This document shows, piece by piece, positions 1-9,155 of a stretch of DNA of 64,000 nt. This DNA is from a candidate division FCPU426 bacterium (lineage in GTDB: Bacteria; Oederibacteriota; Muellerivitia; Muellerivitales; Muellerivitaceae): NCBI GenBank assembly GCA_003152075.1, contig PLZG01000073.1:1-64000 (forward strand), given 5' to 3'. Positions within the stretch are counted from its first letter, which is position 1. Each line of letters starts with the position of its first letter. A program made the translations under genes and the position numbers. Under the pieces are notes generated by a model. The model ran no database searches. It worked only from the letters and a program-made list of their open reading frames with translations, and was not told the origin of the DNA.

Positions 1-40
1 ATTAAAAATTCAAAACTAAAATTTTAAATTAGGAGTGGCC

Positions 41-1609
41 ATGCTTAAAAAACTAGTCCTACTATTCGCTTTAACCAGCGTTGTTTCGGCGGCTGACGTG
101 AACTTCTTAATCATGCCCGGCGAGGTCATCGGACCCATCAGTCCCTATATCTACGGAATCAACGACAAGGGCCCGGTGGATACCCACACCACCGTGCGGC
201 GCCTAGGCGGTAACCGCATGACGGGCTACAACTGGGTGAACAACGCCTCAAACGCGGGCAGCGACTGGCACCAAACCAGCGACGATTGGATGTGCGCCCA
301 GAACCTCCATTACACCGACTGCGACAAACCCGGTTCGATGGTCAAGCAATTCGTGGAGCAAAGCCAAAAGTTCGGCCTGGATTCCCTCATCACCGTCCCC
401 ATGGCGGGCTACGTGGCCGCCGACAAACTGGGTGAGGTATCCGAGGCGGAAAAAGCCCCGAGCAAGCGGTGGAAACCCATTGCCTTCCACAAAAAAGGCA
501 AATTCACCCTCACTCCCAACCCTAACGATCCGGTGGTTTACGAGGACGAGTTCATCAACTATCTGGTGCGGAATTTCAAGACCGCCGCCGAGGGCGGCGT
601 GAAGTTTTATGACCTGGACAACGAAACCGCCATTTGGAAAGGGACCCATCCCCGCATCCATCCGAAAAAAACCGAGTATTGGGAGATGGTCAACAAAACG
701 GAGGGCCTAGCCACCAATATTCTTTTGGTGGACCCCACCGCCCTGATCTTCGGCCCTGTCTGTTATGGGTGGAGTGAATTCATGACTCTCCAAGACGCTC
801 CGGATTCCAAGGAATTGAACGGCACATTCGGCACCTATCTGGATTTTTACCTGGAACAAATGAAAGTCCTGGAACAACGCCATAAGAAACGCCTGCTCCA
901 CGTGTTGGACCTGCATTGGTATCCCGAAGCCCAAGGCGGCGGCAAGCGGATCACCGAGAACGACATCTCCCCCGAAAGCGTGGAAGCCCGCCTTCAGGCT
1001 CCCCGCAGTTTATGGGATCCGGGTTATGTGGAAAAAAGCTGGATCACCCAGGCTTCCACCGGCGGCAAGCCCATTCAACTCCTTCCCTGGATTAAGGAAA
1101 AAATTGAAAAACATTACCCTGGCACCAAGATGTCCTTTACCGAGTACGACTATGGGGCGGGCGACCATGTTTCCGGCGGTTTGGCCCAAGCGGATGTTTT
1201 AGGACTCTTCGGAAAATTTGGGGTCTTTCTGGCCACCTATTGGGGGGATTTAAAAACCTATAACAAGGCGGCCTTCAAGATTTACCGCAACTATGATGGA
1301 AAGAATTCTTCCTTTGGAGACACGTCTGTCTCTTCAGCTACCGAAGACGTGATCCAAACCTCGATTTACGCGGCCACGGACAGCAAGAACCCAGGAACCT
1401 TATGGATAGTGGTCTTGAACAAAAACCAAAAGGATTCGTTACACGGCAAGTTCAAGTTTAAGGCGAAGGAAGCTTACAAGACCTATGAGGCCTACGGGTT
1501 CGATTCCAAATCAGCTGACATCAAGCTGGTAAAAAACGGAAATGTGGACAAGGACCATTTCGATTATTCCCTGCCACCGCTCTCGGCCACGCTTTTCGTG
1601 TGCCATTAA
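41..1609 (+). CDS. Secreted glycoside hydrolase, GH44-like
   Basis: Probably a secreted endo-acting beta-glycanase (GH44 members cut cellulose or xyloglucan). The protein starts with a signal peptide (KKLVLLFALTSVVSA) and has a TIM-barrel-like body. A conserved Asn-Glu pair in DLDNETAIW near residue 195 fits the acid/base and FTEYDYG near residue 367 fits the nucleophile of GH44. The length (about 522 aa) matches a bare catalytic module with its small C-terminal beta domain; no dockerin or CBM is visible. The ORF track opens at a GTG at 35, but AGGAG at 31-35 lies 5 nt before ATG 41, which I take as the start. It ends 3 nt from a convergent dehydrogenase gene. Substrate is inferred from family only. 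Confidence 0.8.
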   Translation: MLKKLVLLFALTSVVSAADVNFLIMPGEVIGPISPYIYGINDKGPVDTHTTVRRLGGNRMTGYNWVNNASNAGSDWHQTSDDWMCAQNLHYTDCDKPGSMVKQFVEQSQKFGLDSLITVPMAGYVAADKLGEVSEAEKAPSKRWKPIAFHKKGKFTLTPNPNDPVVYEDEFINYLVRNFKTAAEGGVKFYDLDNETAIWKGTHPRIHPKKTEYWEMVNKTEGLATNILLVDPTALIFGPVCYGWSEFMTLQDAPDSKELNGTFGTYLDFYLEQMKVLEQRHKKRLLHVLDLHWYPEAQGGGKRITENDISPESVEARLQAPRSLWDPGYVEKSWITQASTGGKPIQLLPWIKEKIEKHYPGTKMSFTEYDYGAGDHVSGGLAQADVLGLFGKFGVFLATYWGDLKTYNKAAFKIYRNYDGKNSSFGDTSVSSATEDVIQTSIYAATDSKNPGTLWIVVLNKNQKDSLHGKFKFKAKEAYKTYEAYGFDSKSADIKLVKNGNVDKDHFDYSLPPLSATLFVCH

Positions 1610-1612
1610 ACC

Positions 1613-2461
1613 TCAACGGGGAAAACGGCTCCAGGGAAACATAATACCCAAACCCCATTCCCATAGGGCGTCGGGCAAAAGCCAGCGTAGATAATAGGTA
1701 AAGTAATCATCCAATTTTACTAGGTAGCGCCTCTTCATGGGACGGTCTTCCAGGGCTTTCAAAACCACCCCGACTAATTTTTCGACAGGCGCGGCCTTTT
1801 CAAACCTCTCTTTCGAGAAATTCTCAAAGTACTTGGTGAAGGGAGTGTAGGGGGATTGGGGCGATTTCACCCTTTCCCCCAAGCGAGCGTTCTGAACCAC
1901 CGAGGTTTGTATTTCCCCAGGATTAATTTCTGTAACGTCGATACCCCAAGGCCGGGTTTCCATGCGGAGGGCCTCGGTAATGGAATTAACAGCGAACTTC
2001 GTGGCCGAGTAGGCCCCCAGGCCGGGCAAGGCCGCGAACCCCGCCACGCTCCCGATGTTGAGAATTTTTCCAGATCCCTGTTTACGCATAAAGGGCAATA
2101 CCGCCCGGCTGACCCTAAGTAACCCAAATACGTTGGTCTCGAACTGGTCCCGCACATCTTTGTCCGAAAGGTCTTCCCAAAAACCCGCCATGACAAACCC
2201 GGCATTATTAATCAGCGCATCCACCCTTTTCTCCTTTTTAAGGATTTGGGAAACAGCCTTTTGAACCGAAGGGGTCCGGTTCACATCCATAAGCAAAGGA
2301 AAAAGGGGAAGACTCCGGGAAAGCCTCCAAAGATGCCCCGCCTTCCGGGGATTACGATAGGTTGCGTAAACCCGGTATCCTTTCCGGGCTATGGCTTCGG
2401 CGCAAGCCAGGCCGATGCCCGAATTGGCGCCGGTGACCAGGACAACGGGGCGGGAATTCAT
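1613..2461 (-). CDS. Short-chain dehydrogenase/reductase (SDR)
   Basis: NAD(P)-dependent oxidoreductase of the classical SDR family, 282 aa. The cofactor motif TGANSGIG lies near residues 9-16, the NNAG motif near 87, and the catalytic YSATK (Tyr and Lys) near 151-155. The C-terminal 60 residues form the variable substrate lid seen in SDRs that act on ketones or alcohols. Its ATG overlaps the stop of the upstream SDR gene by 4 nt (ATGA), so the two are translationally coupled. The two proteins are clear paralogs from a tandem duplication. Substrate cannot be told from sequence. Confidence 0.88.
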   Translation of the reverse strand: MNSRPVVLVTGANSGIGLACAEAIARKGYRVYATYRNPRKAGHLWRLSRSLPLFPLLMDVNRTPSVQKAVSQILKKEKRVDALINNAGFVMAGFWEDLSDKDVRDQFETNVFGLLRVSRAVLPFMRKQGSGKILNIGSVAGFAALPGLGAYSATKFAVNSITEALRMETRPWGIDVTEINPGEIQTSVVQNARLGERVKSPQSPYTPFTKYFENFSKERFEKAAPVEKLVGVVLKALEDRPMKRRYLVKLDDYFTYYLRWLLPDALWEWGLGIMFPWSRFPR

Positions 2462-3309
2462 GCCGGCTCCTTTAGAAACCGCCCGTACATCCTCCGCATG
2501 ACTAGTTCATAAACAAAGGAAGGCATAAACCACTTGGCGACGGGATACCAAACCGCGTCAAAACCCAATGCGTAGCGAAGTGCCATGCGACGGTCTCGCA
2601 GGGCCTTCAGAATGGTTCCCGCTACTTTTTCCGGGCCCGGTGCCCCCTTCGCCCTTTCATTGCTCCAAGCGAACACCTTTTCCATGACCGGTTGGTAGGC
2701 GGACTTCTCCTGAAAAAAGGTTTGTGCTTTGCGGCGGTTATCCTTGAACCGGGTCTCGATGACCCCGGGTTCCACTAGGCCGACTTGAATATTAAAAGGT
2801 CGAACTTCCAATCGAAGGCTTTCCGTGACCGCCTCCACGGCGTACTTGGTGGCGCAGTAAAGCCCGATTCCGGCGAAAGTCATTTTTCCAGCCAAGGACC
2901 CGACATTAATAATTCGGCCGGACTTTTGATCCCGCATGGCGGGCAAGACGGCCCTGGTCACCCTTAAAAGGCCAAAGAGATTGGTTTCGAATTGGGCGTG
3001 AATTTCCTTATCCGTAAATTCTTCCGTTGCCCCAAAGGCTCCCCATCCCGCGTTATTGATGAGGACGTCGATGGAACCCGCCTTTTTTAATACTGCGGAA
3101 ACGGCTTTCTTGACCGAGGCGGGCTTATCCACGTCCAGCTGAAGAATTTCTAGGGAGAGGCCGACGGCGGCTTGCCGCAAGGAGGAGGATTTCTTGAGGT
3201 CCCGCATGGTGGCGAAGACCCGATAGCCCTGGCGGGCCAATAATAAGGATGTTTCCAAACCGATGCCGGTGGAACAACCCGTGATGAGGGCGACAGGATA
3301 TTTGTCCAT
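2458..3309 (-). CDS. Short-chain dehydrogenase/reductase (SDR), paralog
   Basis: Second classical SDR of the tandem pair, about 283 aa. It has TGCSTGIG near residue 10, NNAG near 90 and YCATK near 154. The ORF track adds 26 residues upstream that look non-coding (rich in repeat-derived sequence); the start MDKYPVALITG at 3309 places the Rossmann strand at the usual distance from the N-terminus. It is the first gene of a two-gene operon and ends in a 4-nt overlap with its paralog. Upstream lies a hairpin-rich intergenic stretch rather than another gene. Confidence 0.86.
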   Translation of the reverse strand: MDKYPVALITGCSTGIGLETSLLLARQGYRVFATMRDLKKSSSLRQAAVGLSLEILQLDVDKPASVKKAVSAVLKKAGSIDVLINNAGWGAFGATEEFTDKEIHAQFETNLFGLLRVTRAVLPAMRDQKSGRIINVGSLAGKMTFAGIGLYCATKYAVEAVTESLRLEVRPFNIQVGLVEPGVIETRFKDNRRKAQTFFQEKSAYQPVMEKVFAWSNERAKGAPGPEKVAGTILKALRDRRMALRYALGFDAVWYPVAKWFMPSFVYELVMRRMYGRFLKEPA

Positions 3310-3321
3310 GAACCCGATTCT

Positions 3322-3432
3322 AACAGGCTGCTGACCCCCATTTCTTGGGAAATGGGGACTTCCCCATCCTCTTTGAAATATTCCCAAAAGAGAGATGGGG
3401 GAAAACTTAAATAGGGCTACAAAGCAGCCTGT
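3322..3432. repeat. Nested inverted repeat with 10-bp ends
   Basis: Outer arms ACAGGCTGCT (3323-3332) and AGCAGCCTGT (3423-3432) enclose a second palindrome (CCCATTTC/GAAATGGG, 3338-3357) and a third (CCCCATC-CTCTTT / AAAGAGAGATGGGG, 3363-3400). The nested terminal inverted repeats are like those of short non-autonomous elements. No ORF inside. Confidence 0.6.
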
Positions 3433-3460
3433 CTACCCCTAAAATTCCCAGGCCTTGGTT

Positions 3461-3600
3461 TTGTGGGTACATAGGGGGGGTTCCCTATGAACGCAGTTGA
3501 ATTGGGGGTTACATCAAATGTTTTGAAAAAGTTCCGACGAAGGCGGACTTTTTCAGCATCCTACTAACAAATCCCCTGTTCAAAGGGGGAAAGGGGGGTT
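3461..3600. repeat. Dispersed intergenic repeat, shared with 30.1-30.3 kb
   Basis: Contains GTGGGTACATAGGGG, which matches in reverse complement GCGGGTACACAGGGG-type sequence near 30205-30230, a hairpin TGAAAAAGTTCCG/CGGACTTTTTCA (3523-3555), and a C-rich/G-rich block (CCCCTGTTCAAAGGGGG). The same G/C block occurs near 30117. This fills the gap between the SDR pair and the FecR gene; I see no gene in it. Confidence 0.55.
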
Positions 3601-3673
3601 TTCCGGATTGCCGTAAAAATGAAAAAAAGATAGGATAAGCCCCTGTCCGTTCCTCATTCGTCAAGGAGAGCCC

Positions 3674-4357
3674 ATGCGCCTTCAATTGTTAAAAGCCGTG
3701 ACGATCTTGTGTTTTTTGGTGTCCCCTTCCCTGTGGGCCACTACCAAAACCTTCAACGACTGCACCGTGGACAAGTTGGAGGGAACCATTATGGTCCAGC
3801 GTAATGACGGCACCAAACCTTTCCCTCTCGAGACAGGAAGCACCGTTCAAAAGGGGGATACCTTGACTGTTTATGACAAAAGCTGGGTGATTTTGAGGAC
3901 CCACAAGGGAGACCAAATCGGTGTCGATGGCGGCACCATTGTCACGCTCGATGAATATTACATCGAGGGGCCCGACCGTCAAATCCGTCTCATTTTGCAA
4001 AAAGGGTTTCTTCTATTGAGAACTAATGGCTGCGGCTCCCGCCAAAGCTTTTTCGAGATCAACGCTGGCTCCGTGGTTACTTCCATTAACGACACCCATT
4101 CCACCCTGAGTTATGAGCCTGCCAAGGAACACCTTAATGTTCAATACTTCGAAGGCAAGCTGACGGTGATTGACAAGGATAATGAGCTAAAATTCCAGGA
4201 CATGCATACGGAACACAACTGGGAAAACGGGAAAAAGTTTGAGGAAGTCGCGATTCCCGTGGATGAGGTCGACGTGGTGAATTTCAACCGTTTCTTTAAC
4301 GCCGAACCCCGTCTCGCCCCCACGGACAACAATATGCTCCTGCGGGGCAATTACTAA
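3674..4357 (+). CDS. Secreted FecR-domain protein
   Basis: A 227-aa exported protein with signal peptide (LKAVTILCFLVSPSLWA). Residues 35-110 fit the FecR domain: a beta-rich segment with LEGTIMVQRNDG, a GSTVQKGDTLTV turn and a WVILRTHKGDQIGV strand, as in proteins that display a short beta-sandwich in the periplasm. There is no cytoplasmic/TM anti-sigma part, so it is probably a stand-alone periplasmic protein and not a sigma regulator. AGGAG lies 5 nt before the ATG. It is a single gene between repeat elements; its partner is unknown. Confidence 0.65.
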   Translation: MRLQLLKAVTILCFLVSPSLWATTKTFNDCTVDKLEGTIMVQRNDGTKPFPLETGSTVQKGDTLTVYDKSWVILRTHKGDQIGVDGGTIVTLDEYYIEGPDRQIRLILQKGFLLLRTNGCGSRQSFFEINAGSVVTSINDTHSTLSYEPAKEHLNVQYFEGKLTVIDKDNELKFQDMHTEHNWENGKKFEEVAIPVDEVDVVNFNRFFNAEPRLAPTDNNMLLRGNY

Positions 4358-4375
4358 AAGTCGAAATCGTTTTTC

Positions 4376-4500
4376 CACAAGACCCTTCGGGGCCACAAAG
4401 TACACGAAGTAAGGCTTAAATCCCCGTGAAAGTCAAAAATCTTTTTTTCCGCTTTGTTTTCTTTGTGAACTTTGTGGTCCCGAAGGGGCTTGTGGTGAAA
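4376..4500. repeat. Family I palindromic repeat (CACGAAGTACACGAAG type)
   Basis: Left arm GGCCACAAAGTACACGAAG and right arm CTTTGTGAACTTTGTGGTCC form a long imperfect hairpin, extended by CCCTTCGGGG/CCCGAAGGGG ends. Related copies lie at 6241-6345 and 9156-9262. It sits in the leader of the CPXCG gene. Confidence 0.7.
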
Positions 4501-4520
4501 AAATTATTGGTTTTCCCTTC

Positions 4521-4709
4521 ATGAGTGAATCCAACATCGAGTTTGATTGTCCCTACTGTGGTTACCCTAACTTTTCCCCTTTAGACCCCCTTTCAGGCAC
4601 CCAACAATGGACCACCGATTGCGAGAATTGCTGCCACCCAATCGCCTTAAGGGTCAAAGTGCGGGGCGGGGAACTTGAGGAATTGGATGTGGAGAGGGAG
4701 CAAGATTAA
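4521..4709 (+). CDS. CPXCG-motif cysteine-rich small protein
   Basis: A 62-aa protein with two Cys pairs: CPYCG near residues 10-14 and CENCC near 33-37, spaced as in a zinc ribbon. This matches the small CPXCG cysteine-rich family, which has no assigned role. The acidic C-terminal tail (GGELEELDVEREQD) is also usual in that family. It stands alone between two hairpin repeats. Confidence 0.78.
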   Translation: MSESNIEFDCPYCGYPNFSPLDPLSGTQQWTTDCENCCHPIALRVKVRGGELEELDVEREQD

Positions 4710-4715
4710 TTCCGG

Positions 4716-4820
4716 AAGTTATGAGTTTTGAGTCCTTAGTTATTAGTTTCGGAAGGTTTCTCAATTAAAGATTGAAAAACCAACCATCACTCAACACTTA
4801 AAACTCAAAACTAAGAACTC
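4716..4820. repeat. Family III palindromic repeat (AACTCAAAACT type)
   Basis: Left arm GTTATGAGTTTTGAGTCC and right arm AACACTTAAAACTCAAAAC pair over about 30 bp around an inner hairpin GGTTTCTCAAT/ATTGAAAAACC. It lies between two convergent genes. Same family as 25720-25752, 26108-26150, 26992-27207 and 27885-27976. Confidence 0.7.
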
Positions 4821-4830
4821 GCAATGAATT

Positions 4831-5520
4831 TTATTGCGTAATGAACGGCGCCCCGCCGGTGTGAACCAGGTTCATCGCGACTTTGCCAGCCATGAAAAGG
4901 TAATATCCCAGAAGAACCAAACCGCAAACCCAACTGATAATTCGGAGGGCCTTCCGGTCAAACAGGTTCCGGCTGTAATGCACGGCAATCCCTAGGCAGA
5001 TGTACCAGGCCATTTCACTGACCAAGACCGCCGAGAAAAAAGAGGTGGCGGCCCCACCGGTCAACTCTATTTTCCCCGCCAATTGCAGCGTTCCCACCAT
5101 TCCAATCCAATAAAGCAGGGTAAAGGGGTTAGTGGCGGCGATCAGGGCCCCCATGACGAAGGAATCATCGATGAACTGGACTTGCTTTCGAACCGCCCGG
5201 GTTGTTTCAGGGCTGTCCCTGATTTCAACCAGGGTGGAATAAGCGAGGTATAAGAGAAAAATGGCGCAAAGGCCCCAAAGGATAATTTTCCAAGACCCGG
5301 TGAATCCCACCTTCATGAGCCCGGCGAAGACCACGTAAGCGCAGAGGGCGTCGACCATGGCGCCGCCGGCCCCCACCCCGACGGTCTGCTGGATTCCTCC
5401 CATAATCCCCCGGCGAACGGCCAGGGCGTTGATGGGTCCCAGGAGGGGCGCGGTGCAAAAACCGAGGATGAGGCCTTGGGTGATGGCGACGTAGATGAGT
5501 TTGTAGGTTTCGGGCGTCAT
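4831..5520 (-). CDS. LysE/RhtB family amino-acid exporter
   Basis: Inner-membrane exporter of 229 aa with six hydrophobic segments. The N-terminus (ITQGLILGFCTAPLLGPINALAVRRG) has the conserved glycine-proline rich first helix of LysE/RhtB proteins, followed by the GVGAGGAMVDALCAY helix 2, a cytoplasmic loop around residue 115, then NPFTLLYWIGM in helix 4. Family members export amino acids such as lysine, arginine, threonine or homoserine; the substrate cannot be told. It is divergent from purE. Confidence 0.82.
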   Translation of the reverse strand: MTPETYKLIYVAITQGLILGFCTAPLLGPINALAVRRGIMGGIQQTVGVGAGGAMVDALCAYVVFAGLMKVGFTGSWKIILWGLCAIFLLYLAYSTLVEIRDSPETTRAVRKQVQFIDDSFVMGALIAATNPFTLLYWIGMVGTLQLAGKIELTGGAATSFFSAVLVSEMAWYICLGIAVHYSRNLFDRKALRIISWVCGLVLLGYYLFMAGKVAMNLVHTGGAPFITQ

Positions 5521-5667
5521 GGGGGCATTTTACATGAAGCCAAGGCTCAACGGAAATTTTTCACCACCCCTTCGAGCCGCCTTCCGCCCCTCAGGCCCCT
5601 GAGTTCATCGAGGGGGAAAACCTCCAAGAGGATCAAGGCGTTAAATTTTGGGGTTGATAAAAATAAT

Positions 5668-5703
5668 TCGGTTTTCTTGGTGAACTTGGTGCCCTTGGTG
5701 GTT
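5668..5703. repeat. Single arm of family I repeat
   Basis: TTCTTGGTGAACTTGGTGCCCTTGGTGGTT matches the right arm of the copy at 9156-9262. It lies just upstream of purE; no left arm is visible. Confidence 0.5.
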
Positions 5704-5739
5704 AAACTTTTGGTATCTTTTCTTCAAAAGGGGCGGGTC

Positions 5740-6231
5740 ATGGCTCAATCTTCTAAACCACTCGTGAACATCCTCATGGGCAGTAAGTCCGATTGGGAAG
5801 TGATGAAAAACACTTCCGACACCTTGAGCCAGTTCGGCGTGGCGCACGAGTCCCGGGTTCTTTCCGCCCACCGTACCCCCCGCCAGACCTCCGAGTACGT
5901 CTACGGGGCCGAAGGCCGGGGCGTGGAAGTCATCATCGCGGCGGCGGGCGGAGCGGCCCATTTGGCGGGTGTTTGCGCGGCCCATACACTTTTGCCCGTT
6001 TTGGGGGTTCCCATGGAAAGCAAATTAAACGGCCTGGATTCCCTTCTCTCCACCGCCCAAATGCCCGGCGGCATCCCGGTGGGCACCCTGGCCATCGGCA
6101 AGGCGGGCGCGGTGAACGCGGCCCTTCTGGCCATCGCCATCTTGGCTAATAAGGACCCCAAACTGAGGAAAAAGCTCAAGCAATTCCGCGACGACCAGGC
6201 GGACAAAATCCTCAAGGAAAAACTAACCTAA
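5740..6231 (+). CDS. purE: N5-carboxyaminoimidazole ribonucleotide mutase
   Basis: PurE moves the carboxyl group of N5-CAIR to C4 in de novo purine synthesis. The protein (163 aa) has the family motifs GSKSDWEVM near residue 13, SAHRTP near 45 and IAAAGGAAHLAG near 70, and the C-terminal PVGTLAIGKAGAVNAALLA block. The track extends it 88 residues upstream through repeat sequence and the divergent lysE region; the ATG at 5740 gives the normal PurE length. No purK is adjacent. A family I repeat arm lies directly upstream. Confidence 0.93.
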   Translation: MAQSSKPLVNILMGSKSDWEVMKNTSDTLSQFGVAHESRVLSAHRTPRQTSEYVYGAEGRGVEVIIAAAGGAAHLAGVCAAHTLLPVLGVPMESKLNGLDSLLSTAQMPGGIPVGTLAIGKAGAVNAALLAIAILANKDPKLRKKLKQFRDDQADKILKEKLT

Positions 6232-6240
6232 ACACCGGCT

Positions 6241-6345
6241 TTCACCACGAAGTACACGATGTTCACGAAGTAAAAAATAAAATCTTTTTGATTTAAGACT
6301 TAGGCCTCACTTTGTGAACTTCGTGTACTTCGTGGTAAAAATATT
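6241..6345. repeat. Family I palindromic repeat in the ppc leader
   Basis: Left arm ACCACGAAGTACACGATG and right arm GAACTTCGTGTACTTCGTGG make a near-perfect long hairpin (about 30 bp arms) between purE and ppc. The right arm ends 15 nt before the ppc start, so it would be part of the ppc mRNA leader. Confidence 0.75.
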
Positions 6346-6359
6346 TTTGGACGTGACTC

Positions 6360-9149
6360 TTGCCGAACTCAACCGAACCCTATTCGCTCTCCTCCCTCGT
6401 CAATATCCTCGCGAGCACCCTAGGCCGTGTCATTTCATTCCAGGAAGGTGAGTCCGCCCTAGCCCTGGTGGAAAAGGTCCGACACTTGGCCAAGAACCTC
6501 CGCGTCACTTCCGATCCAAAGATCGGCGAGGAACTGGCCCAGGCCATCGCCAAACTTCCCACGGGAAAGTTGAACCTCCTCACCAAGGCCTTCACCCACT
6601 TTTTCGGTCTCATCAACCTGGCCGAGAAGGTGGACCTGGTTCGCTCCTTAAAACACCCCTACGCGGTGAACGGCGTTTCCCAACCTCGTCCCGGGTCAGT
6701 GTCCGAAGCCGTGGCGATCCTGGGGGACCAGGGCGTCCTGCCGAAAAAACTTCAGGCTCTGCTGGAACAGGCGCAGGTCTACATGGTTTTCACCGCCCAT
6801 CCCACCGAATCCAAGCGCCGTACCACCCTTACCAAACTTCACCGCATCTCCAAAGCCACCACCCGCCTCGTGGTGGAAGACTTGTCCCCGGACCAAAAGG
6901 ATGACATCCTTAAATTTATCCTGGAAGAAGTGGTATCCATCTGGCAGTCCGAGGAAATACGCCAGGTCAAGCTGACCGTTCCCGACGAGGTGAAGGGCAA
7001 TCTTTACTACTTCGAGGACACCCTGTCCGTGGTGATCCCCCAGATTTATCACGAGCTGGAAAGGTCGCTGAAAAAGGTTTTTCCGAAAACAGCCTGGAGC
7101 GTTCCAGCTCTGTTGAGATTTGGTTCTTGGATCGGCGGTGACCGTGACGGTAACCCCTTCGTAACGCCGGAAGTGACGGTGGAGGCGGTGCGGCTTTTGC
7201 GCGTGGCCGCCCTGAAAATGCACATCGCAGCCATCGAGGAATTAAGCCACCGTTTAAGTTCCTCCGAGAAGCAGACCCCCATCAGCCCCGAGCTGTTCCT
7301 GTCCCTTAAAAAAGACACTGAACTATTCCCTGAACTGGCCCAGTCACTTTCCCAGCATATCCCCTTCGAGCGCTACCGGGAAAAATGTAATTATATCCAC
7401 GAAAAGTTGCTGAAAACCCTGGAGCACACTCTTGCCTTCGGTGGCGGCTGGAAGGCCCCCCCGCCCACTCCAGTCCCAGGCACTTGGTACCCCTCTGCCC
7501 ACGAACTGGTGGTCGACCTCCATGTCATGGACGCCAGCCTTCGCGCGAACAAGGGCGCCATCCTGGCCGACGGTTACTTAAAGGATGTCACTCGCAACGC
7601 CCAGGTCTTCGGGTTTAAGCTTGCCACTTTGGATGTGCGCCAATATTCGGGGAGGCACACCGCGGCGCTGGCCGAACTACTGAAGCGAAGCGGCACCTGT
7701 GCCGACTACGCCTCCCTGCCGGAGGAAGATCGACTCAAGGTTTTGGAAAAAGAGCTTTCCCAGGACCGGCCCCTGGTGGCCGTGAAAGACGGCTATGGCC
7801 CCGAAACCGCCGAGATCCTTCGCACCTTCCAAGCCGTGGCGACCGTCCAGGAGCGTTTGAACCCCGGGGCGGTGGAAACCTACGTCATTTCCATGACCCA
7901 CGGGGTTTCGGACATTCTCACCGTACTTTTATTTTGTCGTTGGGCCGGCCTCTACCGGCAGGGTCAGTTCAGTCATTTAAATATTGTTCCCCTTTTCGAA
8001 ACCCGTGAGGACTTGAAAAGATCCAGCGCGATTTTTGAGCGCCTATTGAAGAACGAATCCTACCGGGCCCATTTGAAACTGCGGGGCGACCTGCAGGAAA
8101 TCATGCTGGGCTACAGCGACTCCAATAAGGAAAGCGGGTACCTGTCCGCCAACTGGGCCCTCTACCGGGCCCAAACCGACTTGACCCGGCTGGCCGAGGG
8201 ACACCAAATCGCGCTGCGCCTTTTTCACGGCCGTGGCGGAAGCATCGGCCGTGGTGGGGGTCCCACCGGGCAAGCCATCCTGGCCCAACCCCCTGGCACC
8301 CTTAAGGGCCGCCTGAAGATCACCGAACAGGGCGAAGTCATCAGTGACCACTACGGCGAGCCTCCCACGGCTCGTTGGCACCTGGAACAGATCCTCAACG
8401 CGGTCTTAAGGGGCTCCTTCCCTCCCCGGGAGGTCATCCCCAAGGCCGAATGGAAACAGATTATGGATAAACTGGCCAAGCGGTCGCTCTTAATCTACCG
8501 GGACCTGGTCTACAACCATCCCCGCTTTAAGGAATACTTCTACCAAGCCACGCCCATCCGTGAAATCAGCAACCACAGCCTGGGCAGCCGCCCAGCCCGG
8601 CGGGTGGTGGATGACTCGGTGGAAAATCTCCGGGCCATCCCCTGGGTCTTCGCTTGGATGCAGAGCCGCCACACCCTGCCGGGTTGGTACGGCTTCGGAG
8701 GGGCTGTCGAGGAATTCCTGGGAACCGATCCCAAGGGCCTGGACACCCTGCGGGAAATGTACGCCCAATGGCCCTTCTTCAAGACCGTCCTGGACAATGC
8801 CCAGATGATTTTGGCCAAGGCCGATATGGATATCGCGCGCCGTTACGCCCAGCTGGTGCTGGACAAGGCCCTTGGCAAGGAAATTTTCGACCGGATCAAA
8901 GCCGAGCACGACAAGACTTTCTCGGTGGTCTGCCAGATTGTTCAGGTGAAAGAGCTTTTGGAGAAGGACCCCGCCCTTTACGAATCCATCAAACGCCGCA
9001 ACCCCTATATCGACCCCTTGAGCTTTATCCAGATCGAGCTCATCAAGCGCTTGAGGAATAAACCCTCCGAAACCGAAAGCCGTGAGCTCGAGGACGCCAT
9101 CCTCCTGACCATCAACGGCATCGCCGCCGGATTAAAGAATACCGGCTGA
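6360..9149 (+). CDS. ppc: Phosphoenolpyruvate carboxylase
   Basis: Carboxylates PEP to oxaloacetate to refill the TCA cycle. At 929 aa it has the full bacterial length and all key blocks: TAHPTESKRRT near residue 144 (catalytic His), GGDRDGNPFV near 257, LGYSDSNKESGYL near 585, FHGRGGSIGRGGGP near 621 (catalytic Arg-rich loop), and the invariant C-terminus NTG. The first codon is TTG at 6360 with no clear ribosome site, so the exact start is uncertain, but the N-terminal helix begins close to it. It follows purE across a hairpin repeat and may be transcribed separately. Confidence 0.95.
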   Translation: MPNSTEPYSLSSLVNILASTLGRVISFQEGESALALVEKVRHLAKNLRVTSDPKIGEELAQAIAKLPTGKLNLLTKAFTHFFGLINLAEKVDLVRSLKHPYAVNGVSQPRPGSVSEAVAILGDQGVLPKKLQALLEQAQVYMVFTAHPTESKRRTTLTKLHRISKATTRLVVEDLSPDQKDDILKFILEEVVSIWQSEEIRQVKLTVPDEVKGNLYYFEDTLSVVIPQIYHELERSLKKVFPKTAWSVPALLRFGSWIGGDRDGNPFVTPEVTVEAVRLLRVAALKMHIAAIEELSHRLSSSEKQTPISPELFLSLKKDTELFPELAQSLSQHIPFERYREKCNYIHEKLLKTLEHTLAFGGGWKAPPPTPVPGTWYPSAHELVVDLHVMDASLRANKGAILADGYLKDVTRNAQVFGFKLATLDVRQYSGRHTAALAELLKRSGTCADYASLPEEDRLKVLEKELSQDRPLVAVKDGYGPETAEILRTFQAVATVQERLNPGAVETYVISMTHGVSDILTVLLFCRWAGLYRQGQFSHLNIVPLFETREDLKRSSAIFERLLKNESYRAHLKLRGDLQEIMLGYSDSNKESGYLSANWALYRAQTDLTRLAEGHQIALRLFHGRGGSIGRGGGPTGQAILAQPPGTLKGRLKITEQGEVISDHYGEPPTARWHLEQILNAVLRGSFPPREVIPKAEWKQIMDKLAKRSLLIYRDLVYNHPRFKEYFYQATPIREISNHSLGSRPARRVVDDSVENLRAIPWVFAWMQSRHTLPGWYGFGGAVEEFLGTDPKGLDTLREMYAQWPFFKTVLDNAQMILAKADMDIARRYAQLVLDKALGKEIFDRIKAEHDKTFSVVCQIVQVKELLEKDPALYESIKRRNPYIDPLSFIQIELIKRLRNKPSETESRELEDAILLTINGIAAGLKNTG

Positions 9150-9155
9150 TTGAAC

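Noticed and set aside
5476-5739. N-terminal extension of PurE
   Set aside because: It runs over repeat sequence and the divergent lysE start; PurE length is normal from ATG 5740.
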